A DNA stretch of 64,000 nucleotides. Source: Acidobacteria bacterium Ga0074141. GTDB taxonomy: Bacteria; Acidobacteriota; Blastocatellia; Pyrinomonadales; Pyrinomonadaceae. The notes beneath the pieces are model-generated. The model was not told where the DNA came from, made no database searches, and saw nothing but the letters and a program-made list of their open reading frames with translations. Every line of letters starts with the position of its first letter. Positions within the stretch are counted from its first letter, which is position 1. The stretch spans positions 780,157 to 844,156 of the forward strand of contig LNDP01000023.1 of NCBI GenBank assembly GCA_001464665.1, in the 5' to 3' direction. Of the stretch, positions 29,311 to 38,691 are shown piece by piece. The position numbers and the translations under genes are program-made.

Positions 29311-29352
29311 GAGGGGCGTGAACGATAATCGTTCCACGCCTCTTTTGTTTTA
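29311..29352 (+). terminator. Intrinsic terminator after the receptor gene
   Basis: GGCGTG-AACGAT (29315-29326) pairs with ATCGTT-C-CACGCC (29328-29340, one bulge), followed by TCTTTTGTTTT. It ends three bases before the next ATG and probably limits receptor readthrough into the amylase genes. Confidence 0.85.
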
Positions 29353-29354
29353 CA

Positions 29355-31226
29355 ATGCTCCGATCCTCGTTAAATGCGTTCGTGCTTGCGGCTGCCCTCG
29401 CGATGGCTGCATTCGCGGCCGTGCCGAGTGTTGAGAAAGCCGAGCCGCCGAACTGGTGGGCAGGGCACTCGCTCTCGACCGTGCGGATGCTTGTTCGCGG
29501 AAGCGGGTTTGCGGGGGCACGGGTCGTCTCGCCAACGTCAGGCTTTAAGGTGGACGGCATTCGGGTGAATGGAGCGGGAGACCATCTGTTCTTTGACATC
29601 GTGATCGCGAAGAATGCTCGGCCCGGTAAATACGAGTTCAGGATCGAGACGGCCGCGGGCTCTACGAAGATAGCGTGGGAGCTTTTGCCGGAGCATTCGC
29701 CACGCGACCCGAAGCAAGAGGTCACGAGCGACGACATCATTTATCTGATAATGACCGACCGCTTTGCGGACGGCGACGAGCGGAACAACAAGGAAGTTGA
29801 CCGGAAGAATCCCCGCGGGTGGCACGGCGGCGACATTCGCGGTGTCATCTCGCGGCTCGATTATCTTAAGGAACTCGGCATCACGGCCATTTGGCTGACG
29901 CCGTGGTACGACAATCCGGACGAGCCGAACACCTGCGCCCAGCCCTGGTGCCCTTATACGAATTATCACGGCTATCATGCCATCGATTACTACGGCGTTG
30001 AGAACCACTTCGGCACGATGGCCGACGTTCGCGAGCTCGTAACCGAAGCCCGTAAACGCGGGATCAAGGTAATACAGGATCAGGTGGCAAACCACGTCGG
30101 CGTCCAGCACGAATGGGTAAAGCGGCCGCCGCTTCCGAATTGGTTCTCGCCTTTCAAGCAGAACACGTTCAACGACTCGGTGCTCTTTTCGCCGAACGCC
30201 TCGCCGGCCGAACGCGACATTTTGCTTCGCGGCTGGTTCAATGAATTTCTGCCGGATTTGAACCAGGACGAACCCGAAGTTTCACGATATTTGATCCAGA
30301 ACGCGCTCTGGTGGATCGGGATGACGGGCATCGACGGCATTCGGCAAGACACGATCCAATATATGCCGCGGACGTTCATCCGCGATTGGTCAACGGCGAT
30401 ACTCAAGCAATATCCGAATTTCTATTTGGTTGGCGAAGTGCTTGAAATGGACTCGGCACATCTGGCGTTCTTCCAGGGCGGGAAGACGGGCTGGGACGGC
30501 ATCGACACAAAACTGCCGAGCGTTTTCGATTTCAATCTTTGGGAAGCCTCGCGGGATGTTTTCACCGGCAAAAAGCCGGCATCGGCACTTCGCGACGTGC
30601 TCAAATACGACGGGCTTTATCCTAATCGCTATCGGCTTACGACGCTGACCGCGAACCACGATGTCGACCGTTTCATGTCAACGCCCGGAGCGACCATCGA
30701 AGGGGCGATGATGCACATGGCGTTCATGATGAGCGTCCGCGGCATCCCGCAGATATATTACGGCGATGAACTCGCGATGACCGGCGGCCACGACCCGGAC
30801 AACCGCAAGGACTTCCCCGGCGGCTTCCCCGCCGACCAGCGAAATGCTTTTACCCGAGAAGGCCGGACCGCCGACGAACAGCGGATGTTCGAATGGACGC
30901 GCAAGTGGATGAACGCTCGCAGGGAAAGCATCGCGATGGCGAACGGAACGACGACCGATCTCTTTTACGACAAGGACGCATATGTTTTTGAGCGGCGTGT
31001 TCAACTTGTTGACTGGATGGCAGCCGAACTCATTGCATTCAACGCGAGCGACAAAGAAAAAGTTATCGAGGTCGATTACGCAGTTCCTGAACGGATAGCG
31101 TTATTTAACGTAATTTTTCGCCCGGTCATCAGCGACCGCGAAACGGTCAAGAGCGACGGAAAGCGACTGCGGATCACGATGGCTCCGCGAAGTGCTTTCG
31201 TTTACGAGATCAAGCCGGCCCGGTGA
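29355..31226 (+). CDS. Secreted GH13 cyclomaltodextrinase/neopullulanase-like alpha-amylase
   Basis: The 623-residue product has a signal peptide (LNAFVLAAALAMAAFAAV), then an N-terminal sheet domain that begins KAEPPNWWAG and fits the cyclomaltodextrinase N-domain, and a GH13 barrel. Catalytic residues: D332 in GIDGIRQDT, E361 in LVGEVLEMD and D436 in LTANHDVDRF. The substrate-loop YYGDELAMTGGHDPDNRKDFPGG is also present. It should hydrolyse alpha-1,4 links of maltodextrin, cyclodextrin or pullulan in the periplasm or outside. The gene at 32857 is a paralogue with the same layout. Confidence 0.93.
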   Translation: MLRSSLNAFVLAAALAMAAFAAVPSVEKAEPPNWWAGHSLSTVRMLVRGSGFAGARVVSPTSGFKVDGIRVNGAGDHLFFDIVIAKNARPGKYEFRIETAAGSTKIAWELLPEHSPRDPKQEVTSDDIIYLIMTDRFADGDERNNKEVDRKNPRGWHGGDIRGVISRLDYLKELGITAIWLTPWYDNPDEPNTCAQPWCPYTNYHGYHAIDYYGVENHFGTMADVRELVTEARKRGIKVIQDQVANHVGVQHEWVKRPPLPNWFSPFKQNTFNDSVLFSPNASPAERDILLRGWFNEFLPDLNQDEPEVSRYLIQNALWWIGMTGIDGIRQDTIQYMPRTFIRDWSTAILKQYPNFYLVGEVLEMDSAHLAFFQGGKTGWDGIDTKLPSVFDFNLWEASRDVFTGKKPASALRDVLKYDGLYPNRYRLTTLTANHDVDRFMSTPGATIEGAMMHMAFMMSVRGIPQIYYGDELAMTGGHDPDNRKDFPGGFPADQRNAFTREGRTADEQRMFEWTRKWMNARRESIAMANGTTTDLFYDKDAYVFERRVQLVDWMAAELIAFNASDKEKVIEVDYAVPERIALFNVIFRPVISDRETVKSDGKRLRITMAPRSAFVYEIKPAR

Positions 31227-31312
31227 TCGGCTTCGCGGGCGGCCTTCCAGGCGTAGACGCCAACATTCGAGTCGAGGTATTTGCTCGACGCTATGCAAGC
31301 TTTTTTTAACTA

Positions 31313-32839
31313 ATGAAATTTCCAAGAGCATCGGGGATATTGCTTCATCCGACGAGTCTGCCGGGTGATTACGGCATCGGCGACCTCGGGAAGGAGGCCT
31401 ATTCTTTCGTAAATTTTCTTGAGGCCGCGGGGCAGACCTATTGGCAGATCTTGCCGCTCGGGCCGACCGGCTACGGTGATTCGCCTTATCAATGCTTTTC
31501 GGCATTTGCCGGCAATCCGCTTTTGATCTCGCCGGAGAAGCTGGTCGAGGACGAATTCCTGACGGCGGAGCAGCTCGCCGCCCGACGTGAGTTCCCTGCT
31601 CATCGCGTAGATTTCGGCTCGGTATATGAGTGGAAATCGCAGCTTCTGCCGCTCGCCTACGAAGGCTTTCAGCACACGACAAGCACGGACATCCGCGGCA
31701 AATTCGAGAAGTTTCAGCACGAGAACGATTGGTGGCTTGACGACTACGCGACCTACAAAGCGGTCAAAACTTCGCAGAGCCAAAGGCCGTGGTACGAATG
31801 GCCGACGCCTCTCAAGCTCCGCGAACCCGGGGCGATGGCCGCCATCCGCGAGCAACTTTTTGACGAGACACAGGCCGAGAAGTTTTATCAATTTCTTTTC
31901 TTTCGCCAGTGGGGTTTGCTCAAGGAATATGCGAATAAACATGGTGTGAAGATCATCGGTGATGTGCCGATCTTTGTCGCACTCGATTCGGCCGACGTTT
32001 GGTGCAATCAGTCGAAATTTAAGCTGAACCCGGACGGCAGCCCACGGGTCGTCGCCGGTGTACCGCCGGATTATTTTTCCGAGACAGGCCAGCTCTGGGG
32101 CAACCCGATCTACGATTGGGAGCGGATGCGTGCCGATGGCTTCAAATGGTGGGTCGCTCGGGTCGAGTTCACGCTCCGAACCGTCGACGTTGTCCGCGTC
32201 GATCACTTCCGCGGGTTTGCCGCTTCGTGGGAAGTGCCGGGCAGCGACAAGACGGCTGAAAATGGCCGCTGGGTCGATGTTCCGGGCAAGGAGCTTTTCC
32301 AAACGCTCCGCGAGAGCCTCGTCCGCCTGCCGGTGATCGCCGAGGACCTTGGTGTGATCACGCCGGACGTCGAAGAGCTTCGGGACATGTACAGCTTTCC
32401 GGGAATGAAGATCCTTCAGTTCGCCTTTGGCGGCGATGCGAAGAACCACGACCTTCCGCACAACTACACGCAAAACTGCGTTGCCTATACCGGCACACAC
32501 GACAACGACACGACCGTCGGCTGGTGGCTCTCGCAGGCCGGTGCGGGCTCGACCCGCGACGCGGACGACATCACCCGCGAGCACGACTACAGCCTCAAAT
32601 ACCTTTGCACCGACGGCCGCGAGATACATTGGGACTTTATCCGGGCCGTTTGGGCGAGCGTTGCGGACACGGCGATCACGCCGGTGCAGGACCTGCTCGG
32701 CATCGGGACCGAAGGGCGGATGAACCTGCCGGCTTCAGAGTCCGGCAACTGGTTTTGGCGTTTCGAACGCGGTGCGCTGACCGACGAGATCACCGCCCGG
32801 CTGCGGGAATTGACGGAAACGTACGGACGGACGGTTTAG
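31313..32839 (+). CDS. malQ: 4-alpha-glucanotransferase (amylomaltase)
   Basis: This GH77 enzyme transfers glucan chains between maltodextrins and releases glucose in the cytoplasm. It has 508 residues, the normal short bacterial type. The N-terminal SGILLHPTSLPGDYGIGDLG is diagnostic. Catalytic residues: D297 in VVRVDHFRGF, E344 in VIAEDLGVIT and D397 in YTGTHDNDTT. There is no signal peptide, as expected. It lies 86 bases after the first amylase; a weak stem-loop followed by a T-run (about 31270-31308) lies in between. The stop codon overlaps a short GACACGGA repeat. Confidence 0.97.
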   Translation: MKFPRASGILLHPTSLPGDYGIGDLGKEAYSFVNFLEAAGQTYWQILPLGPTGYGDSPYQCFSAFAGNPLLISPEKLVEDEFLTAEQLAARREFPAHRVDFGSVYEWKSQLLPLAYEGFQHTTSTDIRGKFEKFQHENDWWLDDYATYKAVKTSQSQRPWYEWPTPLKLREPGAMAAIREQLFDETQAEKFYQFLFFRQWGLLKEYANKHGVKIIGDVPIFVALDSADVWCNQSKFKLNPDGSPRVVAGVPPDYFSETGQLWGNPIYDWERMRADGFKWWVARVEFTLRTVDVVRVDHFRGFAASWEVPGSDKTAENGRWVDVPGKELFQTLRESLVRLPVIAEDLGVITPDVEELRDMYSFPGMKILQFAFGGDAKNHDLPHNYTQNCVAYTGTHDNDTTVGWWLSQAGAGSTRDADDITREHDYSLKYLCTDGREIHWDFIRAVWASVADTAITPVQDLLGIGTEGRMNLPASESGNWFWRFERGALTDEITARLRELTETYGRTV

Positions 32840-32856
32840 ACACGGAGACACGGAGA
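32839..32856 (+). repeat. Period-8 repeat at the malQ stop
   Basis: Two copies of GACACGGA in tandem (32839-32854) end just before the next ATG and include GGAGA, which could act as its ribosome-binding site. Confidence 0.7.
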
Positions 32857-34821
32857 ATGAGAGAGAACATGTTTGTAAAAGTTGCAGCGATCAAGCGAGC
32901 GCATGCGTTAGAAATTCGGAACAAAAGCTTCTTTTTCGCTGCGTCTTTGCGTCTCTGCGGTTTAATTCTCCTTTTCGCGGTTGCGGCGGCGGCGCAGGCT
33001 CCGGCATTTGAGAAGATCGATCCGCCGAGCTGGTGGGTCGGGAGCACGATCAATCCTGTCCGAGTATTGATCAAAGGAAAAAACCTCGGCGGTGCGCGGA
33101 TCGAATCGGCGACGCCGGGAATTACGGCCGACAACTTCATGTCGAGCGAGAACGGCAACTATCTTTTTGCCGACGTGCGTCTGGCGGAGACGGTACGGCC
33201 GGGAAAATATCAGCTTCGGATAGTTACATCCGCCGGTTCGACGATGGCTCCTTTCGAGGTCTTCACGCCGCAGCAGCGGTTGGGCAACTACAACGGCTTT
33301 ACGGTCGATGATGTCATCTATTTCGTTTTCACCGACCGCTTTGCCGATGGTGACCAGACCAACAACGATCCACCGAAGTCAAAAGGGCTTTACGACCGCA
33401 AAAAGGGCCGACATTATCACGGCGGCGACCTCCAGGGCATTATCGATAAGCTTCCCTATATCAAGTCGCTCGGGGCTACCGCCATCTGGACAACGCCCGT
33501 TTACGACAACGCCGACCGCGAGGACACACTTGAAGTTTACCCGCCCGAAATGCCGACGACGACCGGATTTCATGGTTACGGAGCGATCGACTTTTACGCC
33601 GTTGACGAGCATCTCGGCGATATGGCGAAGCTTAAGGAGTTTGTCCGTAAGGCGCATCTGGCCGGCTTTGTGGTCTTGCAGGATCAGGTCGTGAACCACA
33701 CCGGGCCGTATCACCCCTGGGCAAACGACCCGCCGACGCCGAATTGGTTCAACGGAACGGTCGAAAAACACGACTCGAACAACTGGCAGAAATGGACGGC
33801 GATGAACCCGCGTGGGACATATCAAACACAGCGGAGGAACATCGACGGCTGGTTCATCGACATCCTTCCGGACCTGAACCAGAACAACCCCGAGGTCGAG
33901 AAGTACCTGATCCAGAACTCGCTCTGGTGGATAGCACAGGTCGGCTTTGATTCCATCCGGATGGACACGCTGCCGCACGTGCCGCGAAGTTTCTGGGCAA
34001 AATGGGGGGCGGCCGTGCATCGCGAGTTTCCGAAGGTCAACATCCTCGGCGAGCTTTATGACAGCGACCCCGTTCTGCTTTCGTTCTTTCAGAAAGGCCG
34101 ACGGGGTTGGGACGGGCTCGACCCCGAGATCGACACGCTTTACGACTTCGGGCTCTTTTACCCGATCCGGAATGCATTTGCCCAAGGCAAACCGATCCGC
34201 GAGATTCACCAGATGTTTGCCCGCGACTGGATCTATCCGCGTGCCGATGTGCTCGTTACATTTCTCGGGCTCCACGATATGCCGCGGTTCATGAACGAGC
34301 CCGGTGCGACGACGTCCGGACTGAAGCTCGCACAGACGCTTATCATGACATCCCGCGGAACGCCGCTGCTCTACTACGGCGATGAGATCGCAATGCCCGG
34401 CGGTGCCGACCCGGACAACCGCCGCGACTTCCCAGGCGGCTTTCCCGGCGATGCGCGAAATGCATTCACAACTGCCGGCCGAACCGCGGAAGAGAACAAC
34501 GTTTGGAACCATCTTGCAAAACTCGGAGCGCTCAGAAAAGAGCACGAGCCGCTCCGCCGCGGCCGCTCGCTCGACCTGCTTGATGAAGAGCAGCAATACG
34601 CCTACGCACGGCTGACGGACAAGGCCGCGGTGGTCGTTATCTTCAACAACGACACGAAACCGGCCGAAGTAAGTTTCGACATTACGTTCATCAATAAACA
34701 GATACCGATAGATGCAGTGCTCAAAGATGCACTCGGCAATCTTGCAGACATCAAGGTGAACGACGGCAAGGTCACGGCTACGATACCGGCCCGATCAGCG
34801 GGTATATTTGTGCCCAAATAG
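32857..34821 (+). CDS. Secreted GH13 alpha-amylase, paralogue of the first
   Basis: The protein has 654 residues from ATG 32857; a second ATG at 32869 is also possible. The open frame reaches back into malQ, but that part is not in the coding style of the family. The signal peptide core (SLRLCGLILLFAVAAAAQA) is partly encoded by a TTTGCGTC-type repeat (32938-32961). Then follow the N-domain (KIDPPSWWVG) and GH13 barrel. Catalytic residues: D370 in IRMDTLPH, E399 in ILGELYD and D474 in GLHDMPRF (His-Asp without the usual Asn). About 18 bases separate it from malQ. Confidence 0.92.
   Translation: MRENMFVKVAAIKRAHALEIRNKSFFFAASLRLCGLILLFAVAAAAQAPAFEKIDPPSWWVGSTINPVRVLIKGKNLGGARIESATPGITADNFMSSENGNYLFADVRLAETVRPGKYQLRIVTSAGSTMAPFEVFTPQQRLGNYNGFTVDDVIYFVFTDRFADGDQTNNDPPKSKGLYDRKKGRHYHGGDLQGIIDKLPYIKSLGATAIWTTPVYDNADREDTLEVYPPEMPTTTGFHGYGAIDFYAVDEHLGDMAKLKEFVRKAHLAGFVVLQDQVVNHTGPYHPWANDPPTPNWFNGTVEKHDSNNWQKWTAMNPRGTYQTQRRNIDGWFIDILPDLNQNNPEVEKYLIQNSLWWIAQVGFDSIRMDTLPHVPRSFWAKWGAAVHREFPKVNILGELYDSDPVLLSFFQKGRRGWDGLDPEIDTLYDFGLFYPIRNAFAQGKPIREIHQMFARDWIYPRADVLVTFLGLHDMPRFMNEPGATTSGLKLAQTLIMTSRGTPLLYYGDEIAMPGGADPDNRRDFPGGFPGDARNAFTTAGRTAEENNVWNHLAKLGALRKEHEPLRRGRSLDLLDEEQQYAYARLTDKAAVVVIFNNDTKPAEVSFDITFINKQIPIDAVLKDALGNLADIKVNDGKVTATIPARSAGIFVPK
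32938..32961 (+). repeat. Period-8 repeat inside a signal-peptide coding region
   Basis: Three octamers (GCTGCGTC, TTTGCGTC, TCTGCGGT) run in tandem within the gene. In this frame they encode the residues around SLRLCG. Confidence 0.75.
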
Positions 34822-34845
34822 ATGGCTGACGATTAGAAGAGAATT

Positions 34846-34912
34846 CAACGCAACGGCGCAAAGCCGCTAAGAGATTTCCCTTGCGTCATAGCGTCCTTGC
34901 GACATTGCGTTG
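34846..34912. repeat. Inverted pair of period-8 arrays forming a long hairpin
   Basis: Left arm: CAACGCAA, CGGCGCAA and AGCCGCTA (34846-34869). Right arm: four octamers of TTGCGNNN type, such as TTGCGACA and TTGCGTTG (34881-34912). The arms are imperfect inverted repeats separated by about 11 bases, so a hairpin with a stem of about 24-26 pairs can form between the amylase stop and the transporter gene. It may limit readthrough. Confidence 0.8.
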
Positions 34913-34970
34913 AAAAACAGATTCGTGTTCGAGCAAATTGCGGACAGGATTGCCCGCGTTCCGAAAAAGT

Positions 34971-36305
34971 ATGGAAAACAAACCACGGCTGACATTTTGG
35001 CAGATCTGGAACATGAGTTTCGGATTTCTCGGCATTCAATTCGGTTGGGGCTTGCAGATGGCGAATATGTCGCCGATCTACACATACCTCGGTGCCGATG
35101 CGGCTAATCTGCCGTATCTTTGGCTCGCCGGCCCGCTGACCGGATTGCTTGTACAGCCGATCGTCGGCGCGATGAGCGACCGCACATGGACGCGGCTCGG
35201 GCGGCGGCGGCCGTTCTTCCTCGTCGGCGCGATCATTGCGAGCATCTGTCTGGTGCTGATGCCGAACTCAAGCACGCTTTGGATGGCGGCGGGATTGCTT
35301 TGGGTGATGGACGCCTCGATAAACATCACGATGGAGCCTTTCCGTGCATTCGTCGGCGACAAGCTTGCCGAGGAACAGCGAACGCTCGGTTTCGTGATGC
35401 AGTCGTTTTTCATTGGCATCGGCTCGACGCTCGCCAACGCATTGCCTTACATCCTCACATGGGCCGGAGTCGTCGGCATAATGAAAAGCGGCATTCCGTA
35501 CTCGACGCTGATCGCCTTTATCGTCGGTGCCGCGGCATTTCTCGGTGCGGTGCTTTGGACCGTCTTCACGACCGATGAAACACCGCCCGAAGACATCGAG
35601 GCCTTCCGGAAAAAGAATGCCGAGGGCAGCATTGTCGGCAATATTTTCAAAGAGATCTCCGGCGCCATCGGCGATATGCCGACGACGATGAAGCAGCTCG
35701 CGGTCGTGCAGTTCTTCACCTGGTTTGCGTTGCCATTCATGTGGCAATTCTATGGCCTAACGGTCGCCCGTCACGTCTTTGGAGCGGCCGATGAAACATC
35801 CGCGGCGTTCAAGGAAGGGACCGAATGGGGCGGCGTCTGCTTTGCGGTATATAACTTCGTTTGTTTTCTCGTCGCCTTCGGCATTCCGCCGCTTGCTAAC
35901 AGGATCGGCCGAAAAGGCGTGCATATCGTTTGTCTCTTGCTCGGCGGCCTCGGGCTGATATCCACCTATTTTGCGACCGGCCCGTATTTTCTTTTCATCG
36001 GGATGGCCGGCGTCGGGATCGCCTGGGCCTCGATCCTCTCGATGCCTTATGTGATCTTGGCCGGAGCGATCAACCCGGCACGCATGGGCGTTTACATGGG
36101 CGTCTTTAATCTTTTCATCGTAATTCCGCAGATAGTGCAGAGCTTTCTGACGCCGCAGATCTACAAACCACTTCTTGGCGACAACCCGCTCAACGCAGTA
36201 ATGCTCGGCGGAGCGTCGCTCATCGTCGCAGCTCTATTTGTGTTTATCGTAAAAGACGTCGGAGCGGCAAAGATCGAAGGCGTTGCGGCCGGCGGCGGGC
36301 ACTAA
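34971..36305 (+). CDS. MFS sugar transporter (SLC45/maltose-glucoside symporter type)
   Basis: The 444-residue protein has twelve predicted membrane helices and starts MENKPRLTFWQIWNMSFGFL. The motif QFGWGLQMANMSPIYTYLGA, the loop PIVGAMSDRTWTRLGRRRPF (MFS motif A: D-R-x-W-x-R-x-G-R-R-R-P) and the stretch DASINITMEPFRAFVGDKL are typical of proton-coupled sugar carriers of the SLC45/sucrose-maltose type. It is followed by an amylase and preceded by the octamer hairpin. It probably moves maltose or maltodextrin across the inner membrane to MalQ. An open frame starts earlier (34938), but MENKPR is the family-like start. Confidence 0.9.
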   Translation: MENKPRLTFWQIWNMSFGFLGIQFGWGLQMANMSPIYTYLGADAANLPYLWLAGPLTGLLVQPIVGAMSDRTWTRLGRRRPFFLVGAIIASICLVLMPNSSTLWMAAGLLWVMDASINITMEPFRAFVGDKLAEEQRTLGFVMQSFFIGIGSTLANALPYILTWAGVVGIMKSGIPYSTLIAFIVGAAAFLGAVLWTVFTTDETPPEDIEAFRKKNAEGSIVGNIFKEISGAIGDMPTTMKQLAVVQFFTWFALPFMWQFYGLTVARHVFGAADETSAAFKEGTEWGGVCFAVYNFVCFLVAFGIPPLANRIGRKGVHIVCLLLGGLGLISTYFATGPYFLFIGMAGVGIAWASILSMPYVILAGAINPARMGVYMGVFNLFIVIPQIVQSFLTPQIYKPLLGDNPLNAVMLGGASLIVAALFVFIVKDVGAAKIEGVAAGGGH

Positions 36306-36313
36306 TGACGAGA

Positions 36314-36348
36314 TAATTACTAATTTGTAATTACTAATTAGTAATTAA
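36314..36348. repeat. Five period-7 repeats of TAATTAN type
   Basis: Five contiguous heptamers (TAATTAC, TAATTTG, TAATTAC, then two more of the same type) fill 35 bases between the transporter and amylase genes. An 18-base perfect palindrome (36329-36346) lies in the array. Confidence 0.85.
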
Positions 36349-36371
36349 CTTCGGTAAAGAGGGGCTAGATC

Positions 36372-37739
36372 ATGACACATACCAGGGTACCGTTTCTGTT
36401 CATCGCACTCCTACTGCTTTCAGCACTTACGCTCGCGCAAGTGCAGCCGGCGAGGGATTTTTCAAAGCAGAATGCTCGGCCTTCGCAGGATTGGGTTCGG
36501 GACGCGGTGATCTATCAAATATTTCCGCGGCAGTATTCCACCAACGGTGACTTTAATGGCATTACCAAAGATCTTGACCGGCTGAAAACGCTGGGCGTCG
36601 ATGTGCTGTGGTTGATGCCCATACATCCGATCGGCGAGGTGAAACGGAAGGGCACGATCGGCTCGCCCTACGCGGTGAAGGATTTTTACGCGATCAATCC
36701 GGACTACGGCACGCCGGCGGACTTCAAGCGTCTTATCGCCGAAGCGCACCGCCGAGGGATGAAGGTGATAATCGACATCGTCGCCAACCACACGGCGTGG
36801 GACAGTGTAATGATGAAAACTCCGGCGTTTTACACACGCAATGAAAAAGGCGATATCGTCGCTCCGGTGCCGGACTGGGCAGACGTCGCCGACCTCAACT
36901 ACGACAACCCCGAGCTTCGCAAATACATGATCGAGATGCTGAAGTTCTGGGTCCGCGAGTATGACCTCGACGGCTTTCGCTGCGATGTCGCCGGATTTGT
37001 GCCGACCGATTTCTGGGAAACGGCCCGTGCCGAGGTCGATAAGGTCAAGGCCGATACGCTCTGGCTGGCCGAGTGGGAATCGCCGGACCTGATGGTCAAC
37101 GCTTTCAACCTCGATTATTCATGGGCGATGCACGCAATGCTCGACCGCGTGCTTCACGGCCAGATGCCGGCCTACGAGCTTCGCAAGGTCTGGGAAGATC
37201 AGGCGGCGAAGTTCCCTCGCGGCAGCTTGCGGATGCGGTTCTCTGACAATCACGACGAGCGGCGGGCGATCGCCCGCTTTGGCGAAAAAGGCGCGCTCGC
37301 CGCACAGGCACTTGTCTTTACCCTCGACGGCATCCCGCTCGTTTATAACGGAATGGAGGCGGGCGACACGACCGAATCGGGTGCTCCGGCACTTTTTGAA
37401 AAGCGGCCGATCTTCTGGCAGTTTGCCGAGCGGCGGCCCGAGATGGTCAAGTTTTATCCGGCGATGATCGCCCTGCGGAAGTCGTCAAACGCTCTCCGCC
37501 GCGGTGAACTGCGGTGGATCAGGAACTCAGACGAGGCTCGTGTCATAACCTTCGCCCGCCGTGCCGGAGCGGAAGAGATCGTCGTCGCGATAAATATGTC
37601 GAGCTCGCCGTTTGTCGGAACGCTTGAAGCGAGCGGCAGCTTTGACGAGGTGACGCCGAATGCACCGGAGAGGACCGTTGCACTCCCGGCCATCAGCCTT
37701 GAGGGTCACGGGTTCAGGATCTTCCGCCGGAGGAACTAG
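36372..37739 (+). CDS. Secreted GH13 alpha-amylase (maltogenic/glucosidase-like)
   Basis: The 455-residue protein has a signal peptide (FLFIALLLLSALTLAQ) and a compact GH13 barrel without the N-terminal sheet domain of its two neighbours. Catalytic residues: D205 in GFRCDVAGF, E234 in LAEWES and D295 in FSDNHDERR. The region DWVRDAVIYQIFPRQYSTNG is the usual entry to the barrel. YNGMEAGDTTESGAPALFEK corresponds to the conserved loop before the C-terminal domain. It probably acts on shorter maltodextrins; the exact specificity cannot be told. Confidence 0.92.
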   Translation: MTHTRVPFLFIALLLLSALTLAQVQPARDFSKQNARPSQDWVRDAVIYQIFPRQYSTNGDFNGITKDLDRLKTLGVDVLWLMPIHPIGEVKRKGTIGSPYAVKDFYAINPDYGTPADFKRLIAEAHRRGMKVIIDIVANHTAWDSVMMKTPAFYTRNEKGDIVAPVPDWADVADLNYDNPELRKYMIEMLKFWVREYDLDGFRCDVAGFVPTDFWETARAEVDKVKADTLWLAEWESPDLMVNAFNLDYSWAMHAMLDRVLHGQMPAYELRKVWEDQAAKFPRGSLRMRFSDNHDERRAIARFGEKGALAAQALVFTLDGIPLVYNGMEAGDTTESGAPALFEKRPIFWQFAERRPEMVKFYPAMIALRKSSNALRRGELRWIRNSDEARVITFARRAGAEEIVVAINMSSSPFVGTLEASGSFDEVTPNAPERTVALPAISLEGHGFRIFRRRN

Positions 37740-37756
37740 ACGCCGGGAGAATTCGA

Positions 37757-37844
37757 ACAGGATAAACAGGATGATGAGGATCCTGTTTCGCTCAAGCAGC
37801 TTAACTGTATTGCCTGCCTATCCTGTTTATCCTGTGCATCCTGT
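37757..37844. repeat. Inverted pair of period-9 repeats
   Basis: ACAGGATAA and ACAGGATGA repeat in the left arm. TATCCTGTT, TATCCTGTG and CATCCTGTT repeat in the right arm. Sixteen bases, ACAGGATAAACAGGAT (37757-37772), pair perfectly with 37820-37835. It lies between the third amylase and the next gene and could act as a transcript end. Confidence 0.85.
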
Positions 37845-37893
37845 TTGATTCGCCTTTGGGTTACAATTCATCGCGAAGGAGTCAACCAACAAT

Positions 37894-38538
37894 ATGAAGC
37901 TCGCGATAACGCTTTTCTTTTCACTTAGCTCGATCTTTTCGTGCGGGGTTGCCGCACCGACGGCGAACAATGCCCCGCCCGCTCCGACACCCTCGGCCGA
38001 GGCAAAGACCGGCGAGGCCGGCGATGCGACCCCTGCGGATCCGCCCCAAACCGGCCCGCGGACGGTGATGGATTTCTTCGCACTGCTGCCGGACGAGTAC
38101 TTCACGCTTGAAGGCTGCGACAGTGCAACGGACAAGGGCTGCAAAAAGGCACGCACCGAATATCTAAAGACGTTCACCGAGGTCGAAGACATTAAGAACG
38201 GCTATTTCAAGGGCGGCTGCGACGGAGCTCAGAGCTGTATCGAAATGGCCATCTTCAAAAAGCCGGACGGCACCTATCTGGTCGGCGTCGCGACCTTTGC
38301 CGAGATGATGAACGACTTTCACTTCCTCGAATACAGCGGCGGAAAATGGACGGACGTCTCGCTCGTCGCCGTGCCGGACTATAACAAAAAGCATTGGTAC
38401 GAACTTCCCCGCGTCGGGACAACGATGAAGGTCTTCGCGAAAAAGATCGTTGAAGAGACCGCCGAATTCGAGATCAGCGAGAAGGGCCGGTTGCTCTATT
38501 CGCTCGCGTGGAAGGACGGGAAGTTTGAGAAGAAATGA
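37894..38538 (+). CDS. Probable lipoprotein of unknown function
   Basis: The 214-residue protein has a signal sequence (LAITLFFSLSSIFSC) with a lipobox-like ending IFSC, then a Pro/Ala/Thr linker (NAPPAPTPSAEAKTGEAGDA), and a globular part with CDSATDKGCKKAR and GGCDGAQSCIEM cysteines. The C-terminal segments (TTMKVFAKKIVEETAEFEIS, LLYSLAWKDGKFEKK) are strand-like. No family is recognised. It is embedded in the starch genes. Its last codons and stop lie in a period-7 array shared with the next gene's leader. Confidence 0.7.
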   Translation: MKLAITLFFSLSSIFSCGVAAPTANNAPPAPTPSAEAKTGEAGDATPADPPQTGPRTVMDFFALLPDEYFTLEGCDSATDKGCKKARTEYLKTFTEVEDIKNGYFKGGCDGAQSCIEMAIFKKPDGTYLVGVATFAEMMNDFHFLEYSGGKWTDVSLVAVPDYNKKHWYELPRVGTTMKVFAKKIVEETAEFEISEKGRLLYSLAWKDGKFEKK

Positions 38539-38586
38539 TAAATGAAAATTGATAAATGCGAGATGACAACTGGTAAGTGTGAGATG
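38531..38586 (+). repeat. Period-7 array, left arm
   Basis: Eight heptamers ending mostly in TG (for example ATAAATG, AAAATTG, CGAGATG) run in one register from the lipoprotein stop region. They are inverted relative to the array at 38716-38764. Confidence 0.8.
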
Positions 38587-38691
38587 AGAAATTTGATCAA
38601 GAACCTATGGGGTCGCTCAATTGAACAAGCTGTAACTGAGCGACACGGCGTTCGGCACCGCTCCCGGCAAGTTGTTTGTCGCGGCGAAAAG

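Noticed and set aside
32524-32856. N-terminal extension of the second GH13 gene into malQ
   Set aside because: The extension overlaps 3' malQ codons and is arginine/alanine-rich; the signal peptide begins after 32857.
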